DNA from: CAVYXZ01 sp963772595
GTDB taxonomy: Bacteria; Chloroflexota; Anaerolineae; Aggregatilineales; Phototrophicaceae
Assembly (NCBI GenBank): GCA_963772595.1
Contig: CAVYXZ010000016.1
Span: 714,812 to 778,811 of the forward strand
Length of the DNA stretch: 64,000 nucleotides
Direction of reading: 5' to 3'
The notes under the pieces are model-generated. The model made no database searches and was not told where the DNA came from. It saw only the letters and a program-made list of their open reading frames with translations. The position numbers and the translations under genes were made by a program. This document shows positions 38,943 to 47,076 of this stretch, piece by piece (position 1 is the stretch's first letter; every line of letters begins with the position of its first letter).

Positions 38943-39941
38943 GCGATCTCCCCCTCGCTGGTGGTCGCAGCAACCCGGAACTGCTGTCCCCCGGTCCACA
39001 CGTAGACCCCCTCCAACGCCACGACGGCCAGGCTGACTCCATCTGGTCCCCAGGCCAGCCAGGGACCATCAAACGTGTTGGTGCTGAGCTTGCTCAAGCT
39101 GCCATCAGCCAGGTCCATCCGCCAGATGTCCCAGGGCAGCCCGTGTGCAGAGACCGAATCGCTCGGTGCCAGCCGGGCCGGATCACCTTGATAATCACCC
39201 GACCCGCTGAACAGCAGCGCTGTGCCATCCGGCGTGAAACGTGGATTGTTCACATTCTGGAATGGCCCCACCGGCAGCAGTTCATGCGCGTCCGATCCAT
39301 CCACCGCCATCTGCCAGATAGACAGACCATAGGTCACCGGGTCGAACAGCAGGTAGGCGAACTGGCTGCCATCCGGGGATTGGGTGATCTGTTCAGCGTT
39401 TTCCAGAATCACCTCCGGCGTACCGCCATCCGGCTCGACCGCTTCTACCGTCAGCCGGACGCCTGTTGGATCGCCCGCGTCATTGTGCTGCTGCTTGAGG
39501 TGCGTGTAATACAAGCGCTGCCCATCCGGCGACCAGAACGGCATCCGAAAGGAACTCGTCACGATCTTCCCGAACGAACAGCGGCTGCAAATCGGGCGTG
39601 TCGGCTGGCGACAGGTAGAGATCCGTCGTACCAATCTGGTAGCCCTCAGCAGCGGGCGGCGCGTAGGCAATCGCTAACCGGGCGCCATCCGGCGAGGCCG
39701 CGATTCCCGTCACCATCCCCCCATCGGGCGGCGTCCACCAGTGCGTCAGTGCCCCGCTGGACATATCGACCTGCCAGATACCGTCGAAATTCTGCGTATA
39801 ATACAGGCGGCCATCCAGCGGCGGCGCGGTCTGGACCGGCGTCAGCAGTTGATTGACCTGAAACAGAATCTGGGAGCCGAAGACCAGCCACAGCAGAAGC
39901 AGCAGGCCGAAAAAAATGGGCAAGCGATAACGTCGTATCAT
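38930..39941 (-). CDS. Membrane-anchored beta-propeller protein (TolB/PD40-like, one frameshift)
   Basis: About 337 residues across a break near 39545. One N-terminal membrane helix (LPIFFGLLLLLWLVFGSQILF) precedes a propeller built of WD40-like/PD40 repeats. Their markers are IAASPDGARLAIAY, WSPDGQRLYYTH, QSPDGSQFAYLL, FTPDGTALLFSG and WGPDGVSLAVVA (five or six blades). Such propellers bind proteins or glycans; no catalytic motif is visible. It lies between iolG and the GH63-like gene in a three-gene minus-strand operon, the last overlap being 13 bases. It may present the cell surface with a sugar-binding scaffold, which is only an inference from context. Confidence 0.78.
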
Positions 39942-39950
39942 GACGGACTG

Positions 39951-40964
39951 CTAACCGATCTCGTCCAGCCGGACCGGGCGGTTCTCCTCCAACGAGCGCT
40001 GTGCGGCCATCGCCATCACCACCGCAATCCGGCCTTCGATGCCCGCCGCAGGCGAGGGCTGTGCTTGCAGCACCGCCTCTACGAAAGCGTTCATCTCTGC
40101 CACGTAGCTCGCCTGATAGCGCTCCATAAAGAAGTTCAACGGTAGATCTGCCTGCCGGACGCTCTGCGCATCGCTGATCGTCACAGCATTGGGATACCAG
40201 TTGCCGGTGCTGACCGCCCCCTTGCTGCCGAAGACCTCCACGCGCTGGTCGTAGCCATAGACGGCCTGACGGCTGTTGTCGATCACGCCCAGCACACCGT
40301 TGGCGAATTTCAGCGTAATCATGGCTGTATCCACATCACCTGCCGCTCCGATGGCCGGATCCACCAGGTTGCCCGCCGCCGCGTAGATTTCCTCGACCTC
40401 CGCCCCAACCGCATAGCGCGCCATATCGAAATCGTGAATCGTCATGTCGAAGAACAGACCGCCCGACACGCGAACGTAGCTGATGGGCGGCGGCGCAGGA
40501 TCGCGGCTGATGATGTGCAGCAGATGCGGCTCGCCAATGATCCCCTGTTCGACCGTCTGCTTGACCCGCAGGTGATTGGGGTCAAAACGGCGGTTGAAAC
40601 CCACCTGGAACAGCACGCCAGCCTTATCAACCGCCTCCAGCGCGCCATCGATACGATCTAGATCAAAGTCAATTGGTTTCTCGCAGAAGATATGTTTTCC
40701 TGCCTGAGCCGCCTCTGTAATAAACTGAGCATGTGTATCGGTAGACGAACAAATCACCACGGCGTCAATCGCTGCGTTATCGAGTACAGCCCGGTAGTCG
40801 CCGCTCGCTTGTGCGATGCCCAGACGCTCTGCCGCTGCCTCCGCTGCCTGCGCGTTGACATCCGCAATTACCATCACCTGTGCTTGCGGAACCTGACGGG
40901 TCAGGCTGTCCGCATGAACTGTCCCGATACGCCCCGCGCCAATAATGCCAATATTCAAAGCCAT
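39951..40964 (-). CDS. iolG: Inositol 2-dehydrogenase-like Gfo/Idh/MocA oxidoreductase
   Basis: The 337-residue protein has the Rossmann motif IGIIGAGRIGTVHADSL, the conserved EKP motif in HIFCEKPIDFDL (residues about 94-99) and the catalytic Asp/His of the second motif in MTIHDFDMARYAVG. The N-terminal pattern GAGRIGxVHA and the SGGLFFDMTIHDFDM segment match myo-inositol 2-dehydrogenases better than other members. It oxidises myo-inositol or a related cyclitol with NAD. It is the first gene of an operon with PD40 and GH63-like genes, so the substrate might be released from a glycoside. No other iol genes are present, so the inositol assignment is tentative. Confidence 0.82.
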   Translation of the reverse strand: MALNIGIIGAGRIGTVHADSLTRQVPQAQVMVIADVNAQAAEAAAERLGIAQASGDYRAVLDNAAIDAVVICSSTDTHAQFITEAAQAGKHIFCEKPIDFDLDRIDGALEAVDKAGVLFQVGFNRRFDPNHLRVKQTVEQGIIGEPHLLHIISRDPAPPPISYVRVSGGLFFDMTIHDFDMARYAVGAEVEEIYAAAGNLVDPAIGAAGDVDTAMITLKFANGVLGVIDNSRQAVYGYDQRVEVFGSKGAVSTGNWYPNAVTISDAQSVRQADLPLNFFMERYQASYVAEMNAFVEAVLQAQPSPAAGIEGRIAVVMAMAAQRSLEENRPVRLDEIG

Positions 40965-41066
40965 CGCATTTCATCCTGATAAAATCGAAGTTTTCACGTT
41001 CAGATTATGCCCTTTCCTGGCAAATGCTGCTATCTCCACCGTGCAGACAGGCTTTAGAAAATGGTA

Positions 41067-41097
41067 TTTTCAATCTGAAGCAATAATATGCTACACT
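41067..41097 (+). promoter_or_regulatory. Candidate promoter in the iolG / 41124 divergent gap
   Basis: TTTTCA (41067-41072) and TACACT (41092-41097) with 19-base spacing, or overlapping TATGCT (41087-41092), lie in an A/T-rich 159-base gap. A GGAAGG ribosome binding site follows before the ATG at 41124. Confidence 0.4.
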
Positions 41098-41123
41098 GGG
41101 TACTCAAATCGGAAGGATGTTCA

Positions 41124-41414
41124 ATGGCAGCAGGCGAAAACGAACACTTTTCCATTACTGAACCGCGCGAAATGGGCCGGGGGAACCGCTATGCGCTCTG
41201 GCTTACCGCGACCGAGCCGCGCTACTTCGACCTCGTGCGCGATATGCGCTGTGTGGCCGCTGTTTCAGAGCCGGTCAACAACCGCGCCCTGGTCGAAATC
41301 AGCAACGATCACGACCCCGATGAAGCCTGGCACTGGATTCGCACCGAGCTTGAGGTCGAAAGCCGGGTCGTCAAACTCGATAAAATCTGGGAAGACGCCC
41401 TGTGGCTCTTGTAG
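41124..41414 (+). CDS. Conserved-looking small protein of unknown function
   Basis: A 96-residue soluble protein, acidic and aromatic-rich (NRYALWLTATEPRYFDLVRDM, DEAWHWIRTELE, KIWEDALWLL). I do not recognise the family. No signal peptide or membrane segment is seen. I start at 41124 because GGAAGG is placed correctly; an upstream in-frame ATG at 41088 overlaps the probable -10 box. The mixed beta/alpha pattern suggests a small alpha/beta domain. It stands alone between two divergent/adjacent transcription units, 63 bases before a flavin reductase-like gene. Confidence 0.7.
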   Translation: MAAGENEHFSITEPREMGRGNRYALWLTATEPRYFDLVRDMRCVAAVSEPVNNRALVEISNDHDPDEAWHWIRTELEVESRVVKLDKIWEDALWLL

Positions 41415-41477
41415 CCACCCCGTCGTCACAACCCGCTTAAGCAGCGTTTCTACTCTACCACATACAGGACCTGTCCC

Positions 41478-41981
41478 ATGAGCACCGATCCCAATTCACT
41501 GCGCCGCACCATGCGGCTCTGGTCTTGCGGCGTCACCGTCGTCACCTGTCTTCATGAGGGTGAACGTTCCGGCATGACGGCCAGTTCGTTCACCTCTATC
41601 GCGCTGGAACCCCCGCTGATTCTCGTCTGTCTGCACAAACAGGCACACACGACCCAGTTGATCGTGGAAAGCAAGCGCTTCGCCATCTCAATCCTGGGGG
41701 CGCACCAGGAAGAGGTTTCGTCGCAGTTCGCCGGATATACGCCCCTGCCCGAAGGCGAGGACCGTTTCTATAAGATGGAGATCATCACCGGCCAGAGCGG
41801 TCTGCCCTTGTTGGCCGATGCCATCGCCTGGCTGGAATGCGACGTCTACGGCATCCACGACGGCGGGACTCACCACGTCATCACCGGCGAAGTCATGTAT
41901 ACCCATCGCAAAGACGACCCCGTCCTGCCCCTGGTGTACCACAATCGCGCTTACCGGGCGTTTAACACGGATGAGGACTGA
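41478..41981 (+). CDS. Flavin reductase-like FMN-binding protein
   Basis: The 167-residue protein has the typical flavin reductase (HpaC/ActVB) split-barrel signature: LRRTMRLWSCGVTVVTC, GMTASSFTSIALEPPLILVCLHKQAHT, FAISILGAHQEEVSSQFAG and WLECDVYGIHDGGTHHVITGEV. The GMTASSFTSISLxPP stretch binds the FMN phosphate and isoalloxazine. These enzymes supply reduced flavin to monooxygenases or reduce small molecules with NAD(P)H. No monooxygenase lies beside it. No clear promoter; it may be co-transcribed with the preceding small protein. Confidence 0.88.
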   Translation: MSTDPNSLRRTMRLWSCGVTVVTCLHEGERSGMTASSFTSIALEPPLILVCLHKQAHTTQLIVESKRFAISILGAHQEEVSSQFAGYTPLPEGEDRFYKMEIITGQSGLPLLADAIAWLECDVYGIHDGGTHHVITGEVMYTHRKDDPVLPLVYHNRAYRAFNTDED

Positions 41982-42000
41982 ATCCGGTCCTGTTCCTACC

Positions 42001-42030
42001 TTGACGAACTGGCAGCCCGCATCGTAAAAT
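42001..42030 (+). promoter_or_regulatory. Promoter for the ffh operon
   Basis: TTGACG (42001-42006) and TAAAAT (42025-42030) are separated by 18 bases, 35 bases ahead of the ffh start codon. The boxes are near consensus and lie outside any coding sequence. Confidence 0.65.
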
Positions 42031-42064
42031 TCAGACGCTCGTATTCTGGAAAGCAGTACCTTAT

Positions 42065-43397
42065 ATGTTTGAAAGCCTGACCAACCGGCTGCAAGACACA
42101 TTTGACCGCCTTGCCAGTTCTGGACGCATCACTGACAAGGATGTGGATGTCGTCATGCGCGAGGTGCGCATGGCCCTGCTTGAGGCCGATGTCGCCCTGC
42201 CAGTCGTCAAAGACTTCATCAAACGGGTCAAAGAGCGCGCCATCGGGGCCGAGGTACTCAAGAGCCTCAAACCGGGGCAGATGGTCGTCAAGATCGTTCA
42301 CGAAGAACTGATCGAGACGCTGGGCGAGCCGGGCCGTCTGAGTTTTTCCGGCAGCACCAAGCCGCACGTCATCATGCTTGTCGGCTTGCAAGGCTCCGGC
42401 AAAACGACGACCGCTGCCAAGCTGGCCGTCTACCTGCGCCGCGAGGGCCGCGAACCCTTCCTGATTGCCGCCGATACCTACCGTCCGGCAGCCGTCGATC
42501 AGTTGGTGACGCTGGCAAAGCAGGTCAATACGCCCTACTTTGAAGAAGGCACCAGCGTCCGGCCGATCGACATCGTGGCACACGGTCTCAAAGCCGCTGC
42601 TGAAGCCGATGCGGGCGTCGTCATTATCGACACCGCAGGCCGCCTCCAGATCGACGATACACTGATGACCGAGCTTGAGCAGATCAAGCAGCGCAGTCAT
42701 CCGGCAGAAATCCTGCTGGTGGCCGATTCGATGACCGGTCAGGAAGCGGTCAATATCGCCCAGGGGTTCAACGAGCGCGTCGGCATCACCGGCTTAGTGC
42801 TGACAAAAGTGGATGGTGATGCGCGCGGCGGCGCGGCCATTTCGATGCGCGCCGTGACCAATGTACCTATCAAATTCCTGGGGACCGGCGAGAAGATCGA
42901 CGGTTTCGAGGTCTTCCACCCGGATCGTCTGGCCTCGCGCATTCTCGGCATGGGCGATGTCCTGAGTCTGATCGAACGCGCCGAAGCCAATTTCGACGAG
43001 GAAGAGGCCGAAAAGCTCCAGCGCAAACTCATGCGCGACGAGTTTACCTTGCAGGACTTTCTGGATAACCTGCGTCGTGTCCGTAAGATGGGGCCGCTCG
43101 GCCAGATTATGAACATGATGCCAGGCATGAGCCGATTGCAGGAACAGATCGACCAGGAAGACATGGAGAAGAACCTCAAGCGTGGTTGAGGCCATCATCC
43201 TGTCGATGACTCCTGCGGAGCGTGCTAATCCCAAGCTGCTCAACGCCAGCCGCAGCAAGCGCATCGCCCAGGGCAGCGGTGTTCAGGTCAGCGACATCAA
43301 CCAGTTAATCAAACAATTTCGTGATATGAGAAAGCTGATGAAGCAGTTGCGCCGGGGACGTCTTAACCTCCCTGGTCTGCCCGGCTTCCCCGGCTAA
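42065..43397 (+). CDS. ffh: Signal recognition particle protein Ffh/SRP54 (one frameshift)
   Basis: About 444 residues. The N domain (MFESLTNRLQDTFDRL and VREVRMALLEADVALPVV) is followed by the G domain with the P-loop GLQGSGKTTTAAKLA beginning at residue 107, DTYRPAAVDQL, VIIDTAGRLQ and LTKVDGDARGGAA. The M domain has MGPLGQIMNMMPGM. A break near 43183 (AAGCGTGGTTGAG, one base too many) shifts the frame. The rest, EAIILSMTPAERANPKLLNASRSKRIAQGSG, contains the SRP RNA-binding helix. The GTPase delivers ribosome-nascent chains to FtsY at the membrane. It heads the conserved ffh-rpsP-khpA-rimM group. Since ffh is essential, the break is most likely a sequence error. Confidence 0.94.
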
Positions 43398-43415
43398 ACT
43401 AAGTGAGGAGCAGAA

Positions 43416-43954
43416 ATGGTTCGTATTCGTTTACGTCGTGTCGGCTTGAAAAAACAGCCCAGCTATCGCATCGTCGTCACCGATAAGCGCAGCCCGCGTG
43501 ACGGGCGTTTCATCGAGATTATCGGCCACTATAACCCGCGCACCCGCCCCAATACCGATATTGTGGACGAAGCGCGCGTACTCTACTGGCTCGAAAACGG
43601 CGCACAGCCGACCGATGCCGTCCGGCGCATCTTGAACCGCACCGGGACCTGGGAGCGTTTCGAGCGTCTGCGCAAAGGCGAAGACTATCGACACGCTGGT
43701 CGGTGAAGCGGAAGCTGCCCTGGCGCAGGCCGAGCCGGTCAGCCCCCGGACGCAGTTCCCGTCGCCTGCTGCCGGTCAATCCCGGCAGAAAGCCGCAGAG
43801 CGTCGCCATGCGCCCAGCGGTTGTCGAAGCTGATGCACCGAAGCGGTGGACTGAAGGCAGAAGAAGCTGAGGCCGAGGCTGAAGCCAGAAGAACCTGAAG
43901 CGCCGCCGAAACCGAAGAGACTGGCTCAGAGGCAAAGAAGAGGCGGAAGACTAG
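43416..43954 (+). CDS. rpsP: 30S ribosomal protein S16 with Ala/Glu-rich C-terminal extension (frameshifts in the tail)
   Basis: The first 90 residues are typical S16: MVRIRLRRVGLKKQPSYRIVV, SPRDGRFIEIIGHYNPRT and ALYWLENGAQPTDAVRRIL-type sequence. After residue 90 the frame breaks near 43685. The sequence up to 43954 reads as a low-complexity Ala/Glu/Pro tail in changing frames (GEAEAALAQAEPVSP, then EEAEAEAEA-like, ending EEAED). Several Chloroflexota S16 proteins carry such tails, so I extend the gene to 43954. The tail's exact residues cannot be recovered. S16 stabilises the 5' domain of 16S rRNA. GTGAGGAG precedes the ATG. Confidence 0.85.
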
Positions 43955-43982
43955 TGCCTCCTATGATGGACTCCACGATTCG

Positions 43983-44216
43983 ATGGAAGAACTGGTGGGC
44001 TATATTGCCAAGAGCCTGGTCAACGACCCTTCGCAGGTGACGGTGAAGCGCCGGGTGACCAATTCAGTCATCGTGCTGCAACTGCGGGTTGCGCCGGAGG
44101 ATGTCGGGCGGGTCATCGGCAAAGATGGGCGGGTCGCCAACGCGATCCGCGCCCTGCTCCGCGTGACCGACGAGTCACGGCACAGCCGCAAGCGCGTCAT
44201 CCTCGAAATTCAGTAG
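43983..44216 (+). CDS. khpA: KhpA-type KH-domain RNA-binding protein
   Basis: The 77-residue protein has a single KH domain with the GRVIGKDGR loop (residues about 42-50), the GxxG element that grips RNA or DNA, framed by VTVKRRVTNSVIVLQLRVAPEDV and AIRALLRVTDES. KhpA forms a dimer with KhpB/EloR in Firmicutes and influences cell elongation and sRNA regulation. It lies between rpsP and rimM, the standard location for ylqC/khpA. The size matches the family (75-82). Confidence 0.93.
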   Translation: MEELVGYIAKSLVNDPSQVTVKRRVTNSVIVLQLRVAPEDVGRVIGKDGRVANAIRALLRVTDESRHSRKRVILEIQ

Positions 44217-44227
44217 GCGATGCCCAA

Positions 44228-44799
44228 ATGCAGATGGACGGCTCGGATCAGATGGGGTCTGAGCCGCGTTATCTTGTTCTTGGCGAAATCCTGCGCCCGC
44301 ACGGGATTCGCGGTGAACTTCGCATGCGTGTCCTCACCGACTATCCGGAGCGCATCCCCCATCTTGATCAGATCTACCTCGCCGAATCCGCCGATGACGA
44401 CGATCCTGCCGCTTACCAGGTCACGAACATGCGCATGCACCAGGGCTACGCGCTGCTCCAGCTTGAGGGCATCAACGACCGCACGCAGGCGGAGCCGCTG
44501 CGTCGAGTTTAGGTCCTGGTGGATCGGAAGACGCCATCCCGCTTGAAGAAGGCGAATTCTATCTCTACCAGTTGTTTGGCCTCAGCGTCGAGACCAGCCG
44601 AGTGGCGAAACCCTGGGCATTATCAGCGATGTGCTGGAAACCGGCGCGAACGATGTCTACGTCATCAACAGCCCGCGATATGGCGAGATCCTGATCCCGG
44701 TCACCGACGAAACCATCGTCGAAACGGACATTGAACAGGGTGTCGTCATCGTCAAGCTTGCCGGAGGGTCTGCTCCCCGATAAGTTAGCGCTTGCTTGA
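44228..44799 (+). CDS. rimM: 16S rRNA processing protein RimM (about three frameshifts)
   Basis: The N-terminal domain reads YLVLGEILRPHGIRGELRMRVLTDYPERI, the canonical RimM start. After breaks near 44510, 44600 and 44758 the PRC-barrel half can be followed: EGEFYLYQLFGLSVET, LGIISDVLETGANDVYVI, GEILIPVTDETIVETDIEQGVVIVKL and the family C-terminus PEGLLPDKLALA ending at 44799. About 190 residues in all. RimM binds S19 and helps 30S head maturation. Its stop overlaps the promoter of the next unit. trmD, which normally follows rimM, is absent. Confidence 0.87.
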
Positions 44800-44825
44800 C
44801 AATTGAGAGCACAGCTTGATATGCT
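44796..44825 (+). promoter_or_regulatory. Consensus promoter for dprA-manC-topA
   Basis: A perfect TTGACA (44796-44801) and TATGCT (44820-44825), 18 bases apart, overlap the end of rimM. The inferred start near 44832 gives a leader of about 22 bases before the ATG at 44854. Confidence 0.75.
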
Positions 44826-44853
44826 GTTTGCGTTTAATCAACGAGCCTGATCA

Positions 44854-45980
44854 ATGGAAGACACAAAGTACTGGCTTGGATTTTCCAGGGTTTCCGGCAT
44901 CGGCCCCAAGCGCATCGAAGTCATTTGCTGAGGTATTTCGGCAGTCTATCGCAAGCCTGGCAGGCCAGCGAATTCGCAGCTGCGCCATGCCCGGTCTGGA
45001 TGAACGTGCGCGGACCAATTTGCTGCGCCTGCGGGCCGGCATAGACCTGGACGCCGAACTGGAGCGTGTTGAACGTCTGAATGCTCACCTGCTGACACTG
45101 GCCGACGCCAGCCTACCCGCCGCTGCTCAAGGAAGTCCCCGATCCACCGTTGGTTCTCTACGTGCAGGGCAACCTGCTGCCTGAGGATCGCAGCGCGCTC
45201 AGTATCGTGGGCACACGCAGCGCCTCTCACTATGGTCGGGACGCCGCGCACCAACTGGCCGCCGCCCTGAGCACGCAGCACGTAACCATCGTCAGCGGTC
45301 TCGCGCATCGGCATTGACAGCGCAGCCCATCGCGGGGCGCTCGACGCCGGAGGACGCACCATCGCCGTGCTCGGCTGCGGCATCGACCAGATGTACCCGG
45401 CGGAAAATCGCAAGCTGGCCCAGGCGATTCGCGGCAGCGGCGCGCTGATTACAGCGAATTCGCCCCTGGCACACCGCCGGACAGCCGGAATTTCCCGCGC
45501 CGGAACCGCATCATCAGCGGAATCGCCTTAGGAGTATTGGTGATTGAAGCGCCAGCAGGCAGCGGCGCGCTCATCACCGCCAATCTGGCCGCCGAACAGG
45601 GCCGCGACGTTTTTGCCGTGCCAGGTAATATTTTCAACCCTGGCAGCGTCGGTAGTAACCGGTTGATCCAGGACGGCGCCAAGCTCGTCATGACTGTCGA
45701 GGATATTCTGAACGAACTGAATCTTGCCTATACGCAGGTAGAGACACGCCGGGTTACGGAGACAATCGCCCCGGCCAATGCGACCGAGGCGGCCCTGCTC
45801 AAAATCCTGAGTGCGGACCCGCTGCATGTGGACGATCTGGCACGTCTGTGCAAGCTGCCGATTGCCCAGGTGACGGCCTCGCTGACTCTGCTCGAACTCA
45901 AGGGGCTTGCGCGAAAAGTCGGTCCCATGCAATATTGCCTCGTACAGGCAGCGCACAAGATAGGGGATAACCTGAACTGA
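44854..45980 (+). CDS. dprA: DNA processing protein DprA (several frameshifts)
   Basis: The ATG at 44854 opens with YWLGFSRVSGIGPKRIEV, the N-terminal helix-hairpin part of DprA. Further DprA blocks are spread over several frames (breaks near 44928, 45110, 45303 and 45452): LSIVGTRSASHYG, GIDSAAHRGALDAGG, TIAVLGCGIDQMYPAENR, FPRRNRIISG-like and GSGALITANLAAEQGRDVFAVPG. The last 147 residues are continuous and end in a winged-helix domain (LDVDDLARLCKLPIAQVTASLTLLELKGLA-like). DprA loads RecA on incoming single-stranded DNA during transformation; it is widely conserved even in non-competent species. Stop and manC start overlap (TGATG). Confidence 0.87.
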
Positions 45981-47063
45981 TGGACCATTTCTATGCACTC
46001 ATTATGGCGGGCGGGGGCGGCACACGGCTGTGGCCCATGAGCCGCCAGGATACGCCGAAGCAATTGCTACCGCTGGTTGAAGAGGACTCGATGTTCAAAG
46101 TCAGCGTGAAGCGGCTGGCCCCCCTGTTCCAGCCGGAGCAGATTTACGTCATTACCGGACGGAAATACTTCGACGTGATGCACAATGACGTGCCGGAGAT
46201 TCCGGTCGAGAACTTCATTATCGAGCCTTACGGACGCAATACGGCTCCTGCCGCCGCACTCGGCCTGACGGTTATTCACAAACGTGATCCTCAAGCCATT
46301 GTTGCCATTCTCACCGCTGACCATCACATTACCGAGAGAGAGAAATTCCGCAATGTGCTGGAATGCGCGGCGCACGTGGCACAGAAAGGCTTTATCGTCA
46401 CGCTGGGGCTCGCGCCCGACCACCCTGCAACAGGCTTCGGCTATATTCACCAGGGACAGGCCCTTTCCAAGGTCAATGGCTTTCAGGTCTATCAATCTCT
46501 GGGTTTTACTGAGAAGCCGGATGCTGAGACTGCTGAGCAGTTTGTGAAATCGGGTGAATACAGTTGGAACTCTGGCATGTTTATCTGGACTGCACAGCAG
46601 GCGCTCGGCGAATTCGAACGCCAGCAGCCGGTCATGTACCAGCAGTTTGCCGGGATCGCGGATTGCGGTCGATACCGACCGCTTCGAAGACACACTTGAA
46701 TCGGCCTGGGACAATATCACCAATATTTCGCTGGATGTCGCCGTAATGGAGCATGCTCAGAACATCGCTGTGATCCCGGTAGACATCGGTTGGAACGATG
46801 TCGGCAGTTGGGGCGCGCTCTTTGAGGTGCTGCGCCTCGATAAACATGGCAACTATTTTCGCGGTGGCTTCTCCGCCAATATTGCCCTGGACACACAGAA
46901 CACACTGGTTTACAGTAATAAACTCACTGTAACAATCGGTATCCATGATATCATCGTCATCGAAACACCTGACGCGCTGCTGCTGTGTCATAAGGATCGC
47001 ACGCAGGACGTCAAAGAAATCGTCAACAAGCTCTTGACCAATAAAAACTACAAGTATCTCTAG
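45980..47063 (+). CDS. manC: Mannose-1-phosphate guanylyltransferase (one frameshift)
   Basis: About 361 residues across a break near 46663 (GCGGATTGCGG has one base too many). Signature elements are MAGGGGTRLWPMSRQDTPKQ (pyrophosphorylase loop), IEPYGRNTAPAAALG, ADHHITE, the signature LGFTEKPD with its catalytic Lys, WNSGMFIW, and VIPVDIGWNDVGSWGAL after the break. It converts mannose-1-phosphate and GTP to GDP-mannose, the substrate of GMD at 5918. It lacks the C-terminal isomerase domain of bifunctional enzymes. The position between dprA and topA is unusual. Confidence 0.92.
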
Positions 47064-47076
47064 CTGAGGAAACTGC

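Noticed and set aside
38636..39856. A 406-codon plus-strand open frame
   Set aside because: It overlaps in antisense the well-supported GH63-like and PD40 genes and shows Arg/Pro-rich shadow composition.
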